Shown in pieces: positions 12,558-23,315 of a DNA stretch of 64,000 bases (within the stretch, counting starts at the first letter, position 1; the number at the start of each line of letters is the position of its first letter). A program made the position numbers and the translations under genes. Under the pieces are notes generated by a model. That model was not told the DNA's origin and did no database searches. It worked only from the letters and a program-made list of their open reading frames with translations. The stretch lies in contig CM073535.1 in NCBI GenBank assembly GCA_037074615.1, positions 5,084,001 through 5,148,000 on the forward strand, read 5' to 3'. The stretch comes from Leucaena leucocephala (Eukaryota; Streptophyta; Magnoliopsida; Fabales; Fabaceae).

Positions 12558-14133
12558 ATGTCTTCTACAGATAAGCCTGAATCTGCATATGGCTCAGCTG
12601 CTCCGGCTCACAAGGATTACTTTACATTCGATGTTATCCTAAGATTTCTGTTATTTGCATCGTCGTTGGTGGTGGTTGTGGTCATAGCCACCGGGAACGA
12701 AACAGAGATGATAGCGCCTGCTGTAGAACAGGAAGCCAACTTCAAGAACTCACCAGCTTTGATGTAAGACCAGTTAGCCTCTCTGCAGGATTACTACTAT
12801 CTATGCTATATTTGTCTGTTATTCTTACCAGAAAACTGTCCCTAGCGTTTTCAGTTTTCAAATATCTCATTATCAGCCAAAGAACATTAATAATGATGAT
12901 GGAACCAATTCAAATCATAAGCTTAACAACCCTCTAGGTATCTTTTGATATGCAATTATGCATGTTTAAGTTTAAAGCTTTCAATGCTTGATTCATGCAG
13001 GAGAATTTTTCAATTCAAGTTTGATAAAAATTACTTGCAATTTGACGTACCATATAATTTTGTATGCAGATATTTTCTGGTTGCATTCTCTGTTTCTGGC
13101 CTGTACAGCATCGTTACATTTCTAGCATCAATTTCTCTCCTCAAGAAGCCAGACCTCAAATTGAAGTTCCTCCTCTACTTTATATTCTGTGATGCGGTAA
13201 TTAAATCCTTGACAGGCTTTCTTTACATATCGACCTACTTATTTGTCTTCTCAACATCCACTAACTTTATAAAAAAACGGTAAAAAGATCCTATTTAAAA
13301 ATTTTATTAGTTAAAAAGATTTGAGTTTGAGTGCTAGTACTTTCTATGTATGAAATCCTAAGAATACTCATGCTTTTTGTATATAAAAATATACCAGGTC
13401 TTTCTTATCAATAAAATTTCTAAATAAGGATTTTTTACCTATTTCCACTAATTTCTGCAATCAGTTTAACAAATCAAACTGACTTGGGACGCCTTGATAT
13501 CAAGGAACTCCTCCGATTTTTAATATAAGACCTAATTACGGAGTCAATATTAATTTTAAATATAAGACATATTTCATATATTTATCAACTTTTTTTTAAA
13601 TTACCTCTATCAGTACTCCTTCAACACAGTCAAGTAAGAAGGAGAGAGGGAGTTAAAGAAAATTAGTAGGGTATTTTAAAAAAAATATATCATATTAACT
13701 AATTTAACTAACCTTCTTAATCTAATTAAATTCTATATTAAGGAGTATTACACTCATCATAGCATCAGACAAAAAGTGACACTTCAAATTGCACATACAC
13801 ATATATATTCTGTCATGTTCAATTATGTCATGTTGGTATCTATTATCTATCCATATCAGTCAGTATCTATGTTCCTAGAATATGACAGTTTTCCTTGGTA
13901 CTATGCAGGTGATACTGGGGATCATAGCATCAGCAACAGGAACAGCCGGAGGCGTGGCATACGTCGGTTTAAAGGGAAACAGTCATGTCCGTTGGGGTAA
14001 GATTTGCAATGCCTACGACAAGTTCTGCAAACACATTGCTGGTTCTCTTGCAGTGGCTTTGTTTGGAAGCGTTGTCACCGTCACGCTTATCTGGCTTTCG
14101 GCTTGCAGCCTTCATAGCCGTGTCCCCAAGTAG
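12558..14133 (+). CDS. CASP-like (CASPL) four-helix membrane protein
   Basis: Three exons, 12558-12763, 13070-13196 and 13909-14133 (TAG), give 185 residues with consistent phases (AT|A forms Ile in ALIYFLVAF). The start is the ATG after GAGCACC. It yields a short hydrophilic N-terminus (MSSTDKPESAYG), then DVILRFLLFASSLVVVVVIATG as helix 1, YFLVAFSVSGLYSIVTFLAS as helix 2, CDAVILGIIASATGTAGGVAYVG as helix 3 and a last helix IAGSLAVALFGSVVTVTLIW. The Arg in helix 1 and Asp before helix 3 are the hallmark charged residues of the CASP/MARVEL-related family. CASPs organise Casparian strip membrane domains, while CASP-like members occur in many plasma membranes. The second intron carries two MITE-like insertions. 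The specific role is unknown. Confidence 0.9.
13279..13439 (+). mobile_element. Short MITE with long terminal inverted repeats, in CASPL intron 2
   Basis: Left end GGTAAAAAGATCCTATTT and right end (as reverse complement) GGTAAAAAATCCTTATTT pair over about 30 bp, continuing into AAATTTTATT. The element is about 160 bp and lies in intron 13197-13908. No long target duplication is evident. A partial relative lies near 11460-11560. Confidence 0.65.
13506..13747 (+). mobile_element. Stowaway-like MITE M1, copy in CASPL intron 2
   Basis: The ends CTCCTCCGATTTTTAATATAAG and (reverse complement) TACTCCTTAATATAG resemble Stowaway termini. The interior shares blocks GAG(A/T)G-GGGAGTTAAAGAA and GGGTATTTTAAAAAAAATAT with 47000-47290 and a diverged form with 59745-59985. 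Confidence 0.6.
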
Positions 14134-15105
14134 AATCTAAATAATCATTAGTTCAGCCTATTATTAAGCATTCCCATGTGTCAAAAACTTCTGTGGCTGT
14201 ATGTATTGTTTCAGATGTGTTGGTTATCTGTATATGATAATTATAGTGTCCTTCAGGGAACCGGTTGTAATTATCATTATCCTGTGTTGTAAATGATTTG
14301 GAATTATTCTGCCCAACAAAATAACTGTGATTTAACTTAACCAGGAACACTACTAAATATGTAAACATAATCCAGACCTTCGTCCATATTGGAGAAGGTA
14401 TACCCAGTTCTAAGCTATAAGGTGCAGCTAAGAATCAGTTTGGCAATCTTAAATTGAAAAATAGAGCTTAAATGTGAGATGAAAGAAGATGCTCTAAATT
14501 ATAAGTAACTCTAGATCCCTCTAGGTTTTGAGTTCAAATTCTAGAGGAGACACTTGTGCTGGGAAAAGTAACCATGAACCCCAAAATCGAGTAGTAAGTT
14601 ACTCAGATACCTAGTAATATGATCCAAAAAAACCACTGAATACCATTTGATACTATCAAAAAAAGAAGCAGCAACAGGATACATATAAACAAGCACATTG
14701 TGAGTTCATCAAATTCAATTAATTTAATTGCAGCTGATTCTCATGGATTACATTAACTTTTGAAAATTTGAAGAACACATGATTACATGGTAATTCATGA
14801 CGTAGTACAATTGGGGATCTGCACATACATTTGTACAAAGATTCATGCCAATTATCAGAACAAAAGTGAACTTGACTTCAGGACATTCAATGTAACTTCA
14901 GGTTATAATAATAGCTATACAAGGACAGGGGAATGGTAGTTTTTGTTACTGAAGAATCAAGAAAGTACCTTTAGAGACCGGAACTTCCTCTCAACAACCA
15001 TTGCTTGAAACTTGTACATATTACAGCAATGTTTGGTTTGAATACAAGCATGAAAACAGATACAAAATTGGTTGCCTCACGAGAGCCATAGACCCCATCA
15101 TAATC
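14134..15105. other. Convergent intergenic gap between CASPL and DVR
   Basis: Holds both 3' UTRs. A stretch at about 14460-14620 with TTTTGAGTTCAAATTCTAG resembles a pol III B box and could be a SINE remnant, but no A box or poly(A) end is clear. No gene seen. Confidence 0.5.
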
Positions 15106-16374
15106 TTAAAATATTGTCTGCTCACCTAATTCCTGACCAGTCATCCCTTCCCTCAGTACTCTGGCAAAGAACTCTTCCAATGTATCATTCCCGTAGCTAG
15201 GTGTCTTCTCAGCACTATATTCCCCGGTCTCAGGATCTAAAATTAGCATGCTTTCAGCAGCATAATACCTTCCAATTTTCCCAAACTCTGCAGCATCTTC
15301 CAATGAAGGGAAGATTTTAACCAGGTAATCAAGAACCCCAATAGCAAAATCCATTATTCCTATAGGAACCTTCAAGAACTTAGGCTCCTTGCCCAATAGT
15401 TGAAACAGCATCTCCCCTTGTTCCAATGGTGTCAATGCCTTTCCTGGCCCTCCAATTGGTAATATCTTGTTGATTTTGTCCTCACTCAACACACAATCCG
15501 AAATAAAAGAAGCCAAATCTGGTTCACTTATTGGTTTGCAAGCACACAGCTTTCCATCTCCAAACATAACATAAGGCTTCCCATCTTTCACCAACTCAAC
15601 TTGACCACCCAAGCTTTTGAAGAATGCAGTAGGCCTCACAATACTGTAAGTGAACCCATCATTCTCTTCAGCTTCCTTCATCAGCTCAGCCTCGAATTTC
15701 AGCTTTGCTCGCTGAAATTCAAGAAGGGGTTTCTGCACACATATTGCTGAAAGCAACACAAAATGAGATGCCCCAAATTTCTTACCAGCTAGCCGGCCAT
15801 TCTTTGTTGCCTCATAATCAATCTTCCACGAATCCTTTACCCCGCCAGATCGACTAGCAAGGCATGATACGACGACATCAACTGAAATCCCTAAATTGTC
15901 CAAAGATTTCTCCAAAACGTCCAAATTGGTCACATCTGAGAAGCACACATTAGCTCCTTTCAACTCAGACAAGGTCACTTCCTTGTCATTTCTGCCCCTA
16001 ATTCCACTTTTCTCTCTGGCAATGGCTATAACAGTAAAGCCTCTGCTTATCAATTCTTTAACCACAAATTTCCCAATGTACCCAGTGGAACCCACTACCA
16101 AGACGTTGATGTCTTTTGGGGCTTTGTTTCTAAATGCAGATGGGGCGGTTTCTAATGCTTCAGATGGAGTTAAAGATGCTAAAAGTTTAGGTCTTTCTCT
16201 GATAACTTTAAGTGGTTCGTATAATTCTCGTCGGCGGGAGGGCAAAGCATAAGGAACTGAACTTACCCGAAAGAACTTGATGAGCTGAGAAGACTCAGAA
16301 GACAGACTTATCGAATACTTTTGATGCTTCGGGGAATGAGGTGTGAGTAAATTAGAAGAAAACCACAAGGACAT
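15106..16374 (-). CDS. DVR: 3,8-divinyl (proto)chlorophyllide a 8-vinyl reductase, plastid
   Basis: Intronless 422-residue frame from ATG at 16374 to TAA at 15108-15106. It reduces the 8-vinyl group of divinyl (proto)chlorophyllide to ethyl using NADPH, a late step of chlorophyll synthesis. The first 60-70 residues are Ser-rich and basic, as in a chloroplast transit peptide. The atypical short-chain dehydrogenase (NmrA-like) Rossmann motif VLVVGSTGYIGKF lies at residues 91-103. Later blocks such as VVSCLASRSGG, FVLLSAICVQKP, YSIVRPTAFFKSLGGQ and LPIGGPGKALTPLEQGEMLF are diagnostic of plant DVR (Arabidopsis PCB2, At5g18660). Length and lack of introns match plant orthologues. No lesion. Its neighbours are also neighbours in Arabidopsis. 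Confidence 0.96.
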   Translation of the reverse strand: MSLWFSSNLLTPHSPKHQKYSISLSSESSQLIKFFRVSSVPYALPSRRRELYEPLKVIRERPKLLASLTPSEALETAPSAFRNKAPKDINVLVVGSTGYIGKFVVKELISRGFTVIAIAREKSGIRGRNDKEVTLSELKGANVCFSDVTNLDVLEKSLDNLGISVDVVVSCLASRSGGVKDSWKIDYEATKNGRLAGKKFGASHFVLLSAICVQKPLLEFQRAKLKFEAELMKEAEENDGFTYSIVRPTAFFKSLGGQVELVKDGKPYVMFGDGKLCACKPISEPDLASFISDCVLSEDKINKILPIGGPGKALTPLEQGEMLFQLLGKEPKFLKVPIGIMDFAIGVLDYLVKIFPSLEDAAEFGKIGRYYAAESMLILDPETGEYSAEKTPSYGNDTLEEFFARVLREGMTGQELGEQTIF

Positions 16375-17409
16375 TTTTCAGGTCGAATACGATATGCTTG
16401 AAATTGCAGGGAGGTTGATCTTGGTGGAAGTGACAGAGTGCTCACTGTTAGAATGAGAAAAACGAAAATGATGACAATGTGAAATCAGGGGAATCAGAGG
16501 AGGATAAGGAGGGACACAGGTTTTCCAAGGCCGTTAACTTTGTAATGCTGAAGGGGCAGAAATCAAATGACCGGTGGATAACGTGACGATGAGTACAATT
16601 GGATGCAGCTAGGTAGAATATCTGATCTGGAAGCCACGCTTTTTTAATATTTGATTCTATACTTTATATTTATTCTTTTTTTAGTTTGCCAAAAATAATC
16701 TTTAGGCATCAAAATATTTTCCCAAATCCATGCAATCATTCAAGTCCTAAATAGTGATTCATGGTTCAATAGTTGGATAGATTATTTATAACTTAATATA
16801 TTTAAAATATTACATTCTTAAAATAAAACACAAATAATATCTTTAATTATAAAAATAATTATTAGATCCAAATAAAAGTAATATATAGTAAAAAAAAGGA
16901 ATATCAATCAATACCCATATTATTCATTAAAAACGTATATATTTATTTTATGATTTATAATTTTATAATATATATACACACATGCTTCTTGTCTATTTAT
17001 TTATTATTCCTAATTTTCCAATGCTTAATAAGTACAAATATACATAAATTATAGCTTAGAAACATGAATTAAATTTTTGTAAAAAAAAAAAATTGTGACC
17101 AATTCACAAACATGTTTTGACCTATTCAAGGCCTATTCGACTACTTCTTCATTAGTTTTCTTCTCTCCCAAGATGTTCTCATTGTTTGAGACCCAAACAT
17201 GTATTGAACTAGCCGGTGCTATTCTCATAACACTGATACACACTCTTGATTTGGAGTTCTCTATTCCCATTCTTCTAAAAGAGGGAAAAAGGGAAACATG
17301 CGAGATGAGGAAGTGTTGAGAGCTCAAAAAACATCATGTCTATTGTATTGCCTGATATTTTCTTTCATTATTGGATATCTCTTAAAAATAATTTATTTGG
17401 TACAAATTT
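16375..17409. other. Intergenic region upstream of DVR
   Basis: The first 200 bp should be the DVR promoter and leader. The rest is AT-rich with no supported gene. Confidence 0.5.
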
Positions 17410-17660
17410 TTTTAAAAAAAAAATTAGACTCACTCACAATATAAGAGTAGATCAAAATCTCCCTTCTTCCTAGACAATACAAATGTTGAGTAAGGCGAGT
17501 CATCAATTACTTTTAGGTATAAATCTAAATATCCAAAAGTTAAAATACCTCACTAAACGCTACGACTGGAACTATAATAAAATCATATTTTTCAGAGATC
17601 AAATACGCTCTAAATAATCGTATATCTCACCCCTTTATAGTTGAATCCATGGACAATGGG
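17410..17660 (+). repeat. Interspersed repeat R1, copy 1
   Basis: Starts at an A-rich run and contains the R1 blocks: TCTCCCTTCTTCCTAGACAATAC, AAGGCGAGTCATCAATTAC, ACTGGAACTATAATAAAATC and TACGCTCTAAATAATCGTAT followed by ATCTCACCC. The same ordered blocks occur at 24450-24690 and 27085-27330 and reversed at 41235-41450. Ends just upstream of the U2 promoter. Confidence 0.7.
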
Positions 17661-17704
17661 TAAAAATAAATTTTTAATTTTGTTGATAAGAACCGATATT
17701 CCAA

Positions 17705-17715
17705 GTCCCACATTG
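17705..17715 (+). promoter_or_regulatory. Upstream sequence element (USE) of U2 snRNA gene
   Basis: GTCCCACATTG matches the plant snRNA USE (RTCCCACATCG) with one mismatch and sits 66-76 bp before the RNA start. The TATA box expected about 33 bp downstream is degenerate (TTATCATGA, 17744-17752), so activity is uncertain. Confidence 0.75.
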
Positions 17716-17780
17716 GGAAAACTCACTCGCACCATGAGATCAGTTATCATGAGTACACAAGCAATGCAACTTGAAAACTC

Positions 17781-17957
17781 ATACCTTTCTCAGCCTTTCG
17801 GCTAAGATCAAGTGTAGTATCTGTTCTTATCAGTTTACTATCTTATACGTGGGCCATGGTCAATTTTTTAGGGGGTGGCCTCAATTGATAGCTTGCTATC
17901 AAGGCCTGTGTGTGTCACCCATGCCATGTACTCCTACATGGGCCTGGCTCACCCCAC
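17781..17957 (+). ncRNA. U2 spliceosomal snRNA copy, shortened variant
   Basis: The first ~57 nt, ATACCTTTCTCAGCC followed by TTTCGGCTAAGATCAAGTG and TAGTATCTGTTCTTATCAG, are the conserved U2 5' end. This includes the branch-site recognition segment GTGTAGTA, so splicing of U2-type introns is the expected role. Downstream are an Sm-like site (AATTTTTTAG), a stem III pair GGCCTCAATTGATAGC / GCTATCAAGGCC and a stem IV with CCATGTA / TACATGG. Length is about 177 nt against about 196 for typical plant U2. Compared with plant U2, the 3' arm of stem IIb (GCCCAC) and the following AT-rich linker are missing after GTGGGCCATG. The 3' end is estimated. It may be a variant gene or a pseudogene. Confidence 0.88.
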
Positions 17958-17973
17958 CAACCCAAGTTATATA
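17958..17973 (+). terminator. Plant snRNA 3' box
   Basis: CAACCCAAGTTATA just after the RNA end resembles the plant 3'-end formation element CA(N)3-10AGTNNAA, with one mismatch at the end. Confidence 0.5.
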
Positions 17974-18137
17974 GCCTTGCTTCGCTCCTTTAAGTTTCGT
18001 GAGATTAATAATAATAATAATCAATAATTTGATATTTCACTGTATGAATTGTACACGAAGATCATCTTTGGCCAACAAGAGCATATAAGATATTTGCAAC
18101 ACGTCTCTAAAATTAAGCATAGCCTATGATGAGCCTA

Positions 18138-18322
18138 AGAGCATGTTTGCGTTGGAAAAAAAATTGATTTGTGATAATAGAATTTCTCAAAAGCCGATTA
18201 ATCCACGGTTTCACCTCTTTTCTAGTTCATTAATCACATTTCTTTTATGTTTGGATGAAATTAAGAAAAACCATGCTTAAAAAAGTATTCTTTTTTTAAT
18301 GGATAGTCAAACAAGCACTAAG
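18138..18322 (+). mobile_element. Possible MITE
   Basis: Left AGAGCATGTTTGCGTTGG and right end (reverse complement) CTTAGTGCTTGTTTGACTATCC form imperfect inverted ends of a type common in plant MITEs. Interior is AT-rich. No second copy identified in the window. Confidence 0.4.
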
Positions 18323-18887
18323 TCCCCTCCCTGGCAACATTTCACCAACCTGCATAACCCCACGTCCATCCACAAGGGAGAGCAGAGAAAACATTGTAAC
18401 CCAATGTCATCAAATAATGGTTGAAAGAGGAAGAAGATGAGAGGAGGAGAATGGAGGGTGGTGGAAAAGTTCTGACATCATTGAGAGCGATCATCAAAAG
18501 CTAGTTCATGAACTTGAAGAGACCAAGGTTCACCTGGAAACCCCACATCAGAATCCCATCCTTTTGATATGAGACTCAACACTAAAGTCGGAATCCCATA
18601 CCTCCATTTGGGGCTCAAATTCCGAATAAATAACAAGCATTAATGAATTATTGGTATTATAGGTCCTAACAAATAACAAGCACAAGGAGGTAAAAAACTG
18701 ATTGTGGATTATTGGTATTATAGGCCAACCATTGATGAATGATGATCCTTTATGTACAGCATAAATAGGGAGAAAATGCCAAAAAGAATAAGCAATTTGT
18801 ACATACGTACAGGCTATATCTATGGAAGGAAAGCCATGAATGAGTTTAGACTTGATTTCAACACGAAGGATTATGTTTAGGAGTTAA
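18323..18887. other. Intergenic sequence before the epimerase-like gene
   Basis: No gene supported. Contains a short direct repeat of GGATTATTGGTATTATAGG-like sequence near 18647 and 18703. Confidence 0.45.
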
Positions 18888-21800
18888 TCATAAGGTCTCC
18901 AGATAATAAGCAAAGCTGGAATACTTTGGCTCCCAGCCTATTTCTTGGCGTGTTTTGGAGTTGTTCAATCTCTTACCTAGGGGACCATCTGAACCTATAA
19001 AGACAAGATCTAAACAAATGATGTTCTGAGATTCAGAAGCAAAATAATGCTAACAAAATAAAGAAACAATCCGGATCTTTTCCCATACTGCATATTAAGC
19101 AGTAATATAGAAAAAAAAAACATGAGAGATGTACTTACTAGTAAATTTCTCAAACTTTTTCTCAAATTTTCCGCTTTGATTGACCTGATCCATCACTTCT
19201 TGCCTGCATAAATGTAGATGGAGTGACTGTTATCTAAGAGGATTTTTTCCCGTAAGAGGAAAAAAGAAAGAAAAAGAAAAAAAATACGGTGGCAACAGTA
19301 CATAAAACCAATAAGTAGCAAAAGAAATTAGACAAAAAAATCAGAAAAGTAGAATAGGAATTTAATTCAAAAGGCATGTGACCTGGACAAAGGATTATTA
19401 TCACAACCCAAAAAAATCCTTCCTCTTAATTTCTTCTTCAAGATTGCAATTGAGAGGGAAGCCGCATCCTGGTTAGAAAAGTGTCACCTAATTAGCTTAA
19501 CTCATCATGATAAAATATATGATTATAAGTAGATTGAATAGTGGAATGCAATAGGCAAACCATCTATAGTAAAGAAGTCTCATGGTATAGAAACTAGCAT
19601 GAAACACAATTCACAAGTGACACATGAAAGTGAAAATACAAAGGCGAGAAACCTGAAACCTCTATTCTGACAAAGCCATACATACAATTCAATATCTCAA
19701 TATTGTAAAAGAGGTATTATTATTTTTAAAAATACATACGAGATTACTACCATTTCGACCATGGTTTACAAAATTACAGGATATAAATGGAGATGAACTG
19801 ACATTCTGACCTCATAATGAATAAAATTCAGGATGTGATCAGGACGGGAGTCAACAAGCCCCTTCTCTAACCAATAAGCATGTGCACCTTTGCCATCTTT
19901 GTTTACAAAATGTCAAGGTTGATATAAGATGTGAAAATAATTGCAAAAACCACCTGGATGAGAAAACTCTTATAATGTTTATAAAATTAACCATGAAAAG
20001 GATATATAAAGTGCTGACAGTCTCAGAACACAGCCACCAAACTCCAATACCACATTTTCAGCTTTTAGAAGCACATCAGTCCTGGGGCTTCTACCAATTG
20101 GCACTACTGGACTATCCTGGAAAGAAGTACATCAAATCTGATGAATAGATAAACTCACATATTTATGCCCACCAAAAAGTGAGAAACAAGACCCTAGACA
20201 AAGTTCATAGATCTGAATAATATGGAACACATGCTTCATGTGCTATTTTGCACGAAAAGTTTAACCATTTCATAATATTCCCTCTAATTCTTAATATAAG
20301 AGCTAGATAACTAATTTAAGTAAATTAAGGAAGTTAGTTATGTTAGTTATTTGTAACAAATATGGTTTGGTTTTCCAAAAATGTCATCTTTCATCATGAC
20401 TTCCTTTGGGATGGAAATCCCTTAACATATGTAATTAATAGGGATACTTTTTGAAAAAATTATATATTTGGTGGACAAAATTGATTGAGGTCTTATATTT
20501 AGAACTAAATCCAACTCCCAACTAACTCTTATATTAAAGACAAGAGGTAGTATATCTAAAGAAAATCCTACAATGTAAAATGTAGGCATTTAATAATTTG
20601 CAGTTCAAGTTTGAAAAAAAAAAGTTTGTACTAAAAGTTACCTCATTGCATTCTCCATTATCATTACAATCATAGGGAGCAGAACTTGATGTAAACAGGA
20701 AAGAACCTTCACCATCCCAGCTTAAAGCAGCACGCCTGATAGGTTACAAATCCAAAACAACACATAAGTACAATACTCAACAAACTGAGTTATCCTTTTT
20801 CTCCAAGTACATCTCAATTTTCCTTTTCCAGCAGCTTAAAATGAAGCTGATTAAAGGAAGTGACATTAAACCACTCAGGTTCATTTGGTCAACAACTCTG
20901 ATATCACAACACGAAAACAATGCGATCAATCATGGGCAGAACATTTGAAGATGAAGATGCAAACAAATGGAAAGCAAAAGCAGAATATTTATTCCAGCGA
21001 CCTAATAAGACAGTGCTACCATCACTATGTGAAGATTAACATCCTCGGTCCATATCAATAATCAATACGTTTATGTTATATATTACATGCGTAATAAATA
21101 GTTACTCATAACGTCGAACCAAGGAGTGTCAAGATAGCTTCCTTGAAGCAGATTGTACAGAGGTAAAATTTAATTCCTAATCGTTAACTGATACAGAAGT
21201 GCTCAGCAGCTCAACACGACTAATAAGAGAACACCAATGACTTTGGACACAAATATAAACATGTCATCAAACACAATTTCTGTTCAAAATAGTCAAAGGA
21301 TGAACTCTGATGCTCACCTAAGATCACCAGGGTAGTCTGCGGACTGGTAAGGTGGAGCACAGAAAATGACAAAAGGATATTTGTGCATGGCCTCCGTCCA
21401 CTTCAAAGACGGGTTAATACCCAAGTGAATCAACTCATCGTGATGACTAGTGGTCACCGTTTGTCCAAAAATTTGACAACCGGGATGTTCCTGCTTCAAA
21501 ATAAAATAAGATAATAGTGCCAAGAAACGTGATGGCAGCACTGCGCATTGTGTATAACAAAATTCCCGATTCGTAGCTCTACTACTAAATTGATCATAAA
21601 ACTACGAAGTATCGCTTGGAAATCTATTGAAGAAGCACTCGACAGAGATAGAGACAAATAATCAGAATACAGTACCTCCCGCCATTTCTCAGCCACCAAA
21701 CGACCAAGAACCCCGGGACCCACAATGAGAAGATCATGTTCTCCGATTGTGCGAGAAGATGAACGCTCCAAATCTTCACGGGGTGCACCTTCGGAAACCT

Positions 21801-21960
21801 GAAAATGAGTGGCCATAGAGGATGAAGATGAAGGCGTTGACTTGAGCCTGATTCCTGAGACTGAGAGAGATTTTGAAGACTTGGAACTGAAGAATCCAGC
21901 AGGATTGAAGAAGAGGGGCTTTGGGAAATGGATGGTAGTGAAATGGACAGTGGCTGCCAT
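18888..21960 (-). CDS. Plastid NAD(P)-binding Rossmann-fold protein, epimerase/dehydratase-like
   Basis: Eight exons on minus: 21960-21676, 21490-21318, 20735-20642, 20116-20006, 19900-19811, 19468-19383, 19203-19139 and 18994-18888 (TGA), totalling about 336 residues with every phase consistent. The start MAATVHFTTIHFPKP begins a Ser-rich transit-like leader. The frame is open further upstream, but no better start is seen. HDLLIVGPGVLGRLVAEKW is the dinucleotide-binding Rossmann motif. FVIFCAPPYQSADYPGD, ALSWDGEGSFLFTSSSAPYD, VLRLSALY-KDGKGAHAYWL, IHYEDAASLSIAIL and the C-terminal KRLNNSKTRQEIGWEPKY are typical of atypical extended SDRs of the epimerase/dehydratase type. A YxxxK-like catalytic pair is not obvious, so the reaction is unknown. 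The intron 20005-19901 has AT-AC borders. The intron 20641-20117 carries a MITE. Confidence 0.88.
19901..20005 (-). other. U12-type AT-AC intron (intron 4 of the epimerase-like gene)
   Basis: On the minus strand the intron begins ATATCCTTTT at 20005, identical to the U12 5' splice consensus. It ends GTAAAC at 19901. A branch motif CCTTGAC (19918-19912) places the branch A 12 nt from the 3' end. Removing it joins LRLSALY to KDGKGAHAYW, which fits the family. No GT-AG alternative keeps the frame. Confidence 0.85.
20276..20553 (+). mobile_element. Stowaway-like MITE in an intron of the epimerase-like gene
   Basis: Left end TATTCCCTCTAATTCTTAAT and the reverse-complemented right end TACTACCTCTTGTCTTTAAT both continue ATAAGAG(C/T)TAG. 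These are about 30-bp inverted repeats with TA at the borders, the hallmark of Tc1/mariner-derived Stowaway MITEs. Confidence 0.75.
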
Positions 21961-22344
21961 GAAAAGGATTGGGCTATTCAACGACACGTCCCTACTTCTC
22001 GCCTTTGGACGGTTAGAGAAATAAGAAATACCCAAAATCTGCACATTCGATAACTTCCTTGGCCCCACCTTCGGCAACAACGTCCACAAAATCCGCAGGT
22101 AGGATGAGCAGTTTGTTTCCGTTGGGCTTCTTGAGGTTTTTCTTGGGCCAATCGTTTGTGTCGAGTCTTTAGTTTCTTGGGCCAATCGTTTGTTGGAATG
22201 AATTGCGAAATATTAATCCCTTATAATTATTATTTCATTATAATTTTAATTATAATATTTGAGAAAATATTATAACTCTTAGATATCTAAATTTATACTT
22301 AAAGATAATATATTATTTATCTTATTTAACATTAGTATCATCTA

Positions 22345-22432
22345 GAAAATAGGGAAACTTTATTTTACCCTAGGATCGTGGATGCGTCTAACTCTTTTCT
22401 AAAAATTTTTATAACAAAAAAAACCATTTATC
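22345..22432 (-). repeat. Interspersed repeat R1, terminal fragment
   Basis: Reverse-oriented R1 end: TTTATTTTACCCTAGGATCG through TCTAACTCTTTTCTAAAAAT and an A run, matching the end of the reverse copy at 23316-23460. Confidence 0.5.
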
Positions 22433-22439
22433 CAATATG

Positions 22440-22533
22440 ATAAATTTTTTTTTAGTAATTTTGTTTTTAAAAAGGGTTGTGCTCATTCACGATTTAAGAG
22501 CAGGGCGAAGTCTCCCTTCCTCGTAAGCGATAC
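22440..22533 (+). repeat. Interspersed repeat R1, 5' part, interrupted by an hAT-like element
   Basis: Contains TTAAGAGCAGGGCGAAGTCT, CCCTTCCTCGTAAGCGATAC and stops exactly where the TAGGGGTG terminus of the next element begins. Confidence 0.65.
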
Positions 22534-23315
22534 TAGGGGTGTTCATAAAGCCCACGGCCCGGTATGCCCACTCGAGCCCATGAAAAAAAAGCCCTACCCA
22601 ACCTGAAAAATATAGGGCAGGACAGGGTATCTGACTGTAAAATGTAGCATATGCTTTTTTCGGGATTGGCACCGGGCAGGGGGTTGCCCTGCCCTGCCTT
22701 ACCCATGGGCACTCATTCTTTTATTCTATTTTTTTTTACTTTTCTCCTTAAATGCTACACTTGAAAGGGAGAATATGATAATTACTAGTGACTAAATGAT
22801 TATTTTATAATTATAAGTAGTTAAATAAGTAAGTTGCGTCTTTTAATATTTATAACTATATTGATTTTTTCTTTTTTTTAAATTTACTAATCATAATATG
22901 ATTGCATTATAGATTATAATTATTTATTTTATTTTTTTTAGATACTCCATCCTTGTCAATATTTGGGAAGTTGATACAAGTTACAATTACAAATTACTTA
23001 GATTTAAAAAAAAATTATATGCAATGAATTTCAATACTTTTAATTATTATCTTTTTGTTGCCTTATTTTTAGTAGATTATATATATTATTTAACTCTTGA
23101 AGACATATGAATATGATATTATTTTAGAAGTTTATAATTGCATATTGTTTTTCATAACATGAGTATAGCATCACAACTTGGGCATACCTAGCTTGCTCAC
23201 GCCCAACCCGCACATGCCCAGCCCAAAATAATTAGGGCTTTTATCGGGTATGGCAGGGATTTTGCAGCCCATACTTTTTTCGGGCAGGGGGTTGCCCTAC
23301 CCATGAACACCCCTA
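22534..23315 (+). mobile_element. Non-autonomous hAT-like transposon, 782 bp
   Basis: The two ends are a perfect 13-bp inverted repeat, TAGGGGTGTTCAT. Subterminal repeats of GCCC(T/A)ACCC / GGGCAGGG are GC-rich around an AT-rich centre, typical of small plant hAT elements. Flanking octamers AGCGATAC and AGTAACAT are only half identical, so the target duplication is poor. No transposase frame. Confidence 0.75.

Noticed and set aside
14460..14620. Possible SINE or tRNA-like sequence with GAGTTCAAATTC
   Set aside because: Only a B-box-like match. No A box, no cloverleaf and no A/T tail could be placed.
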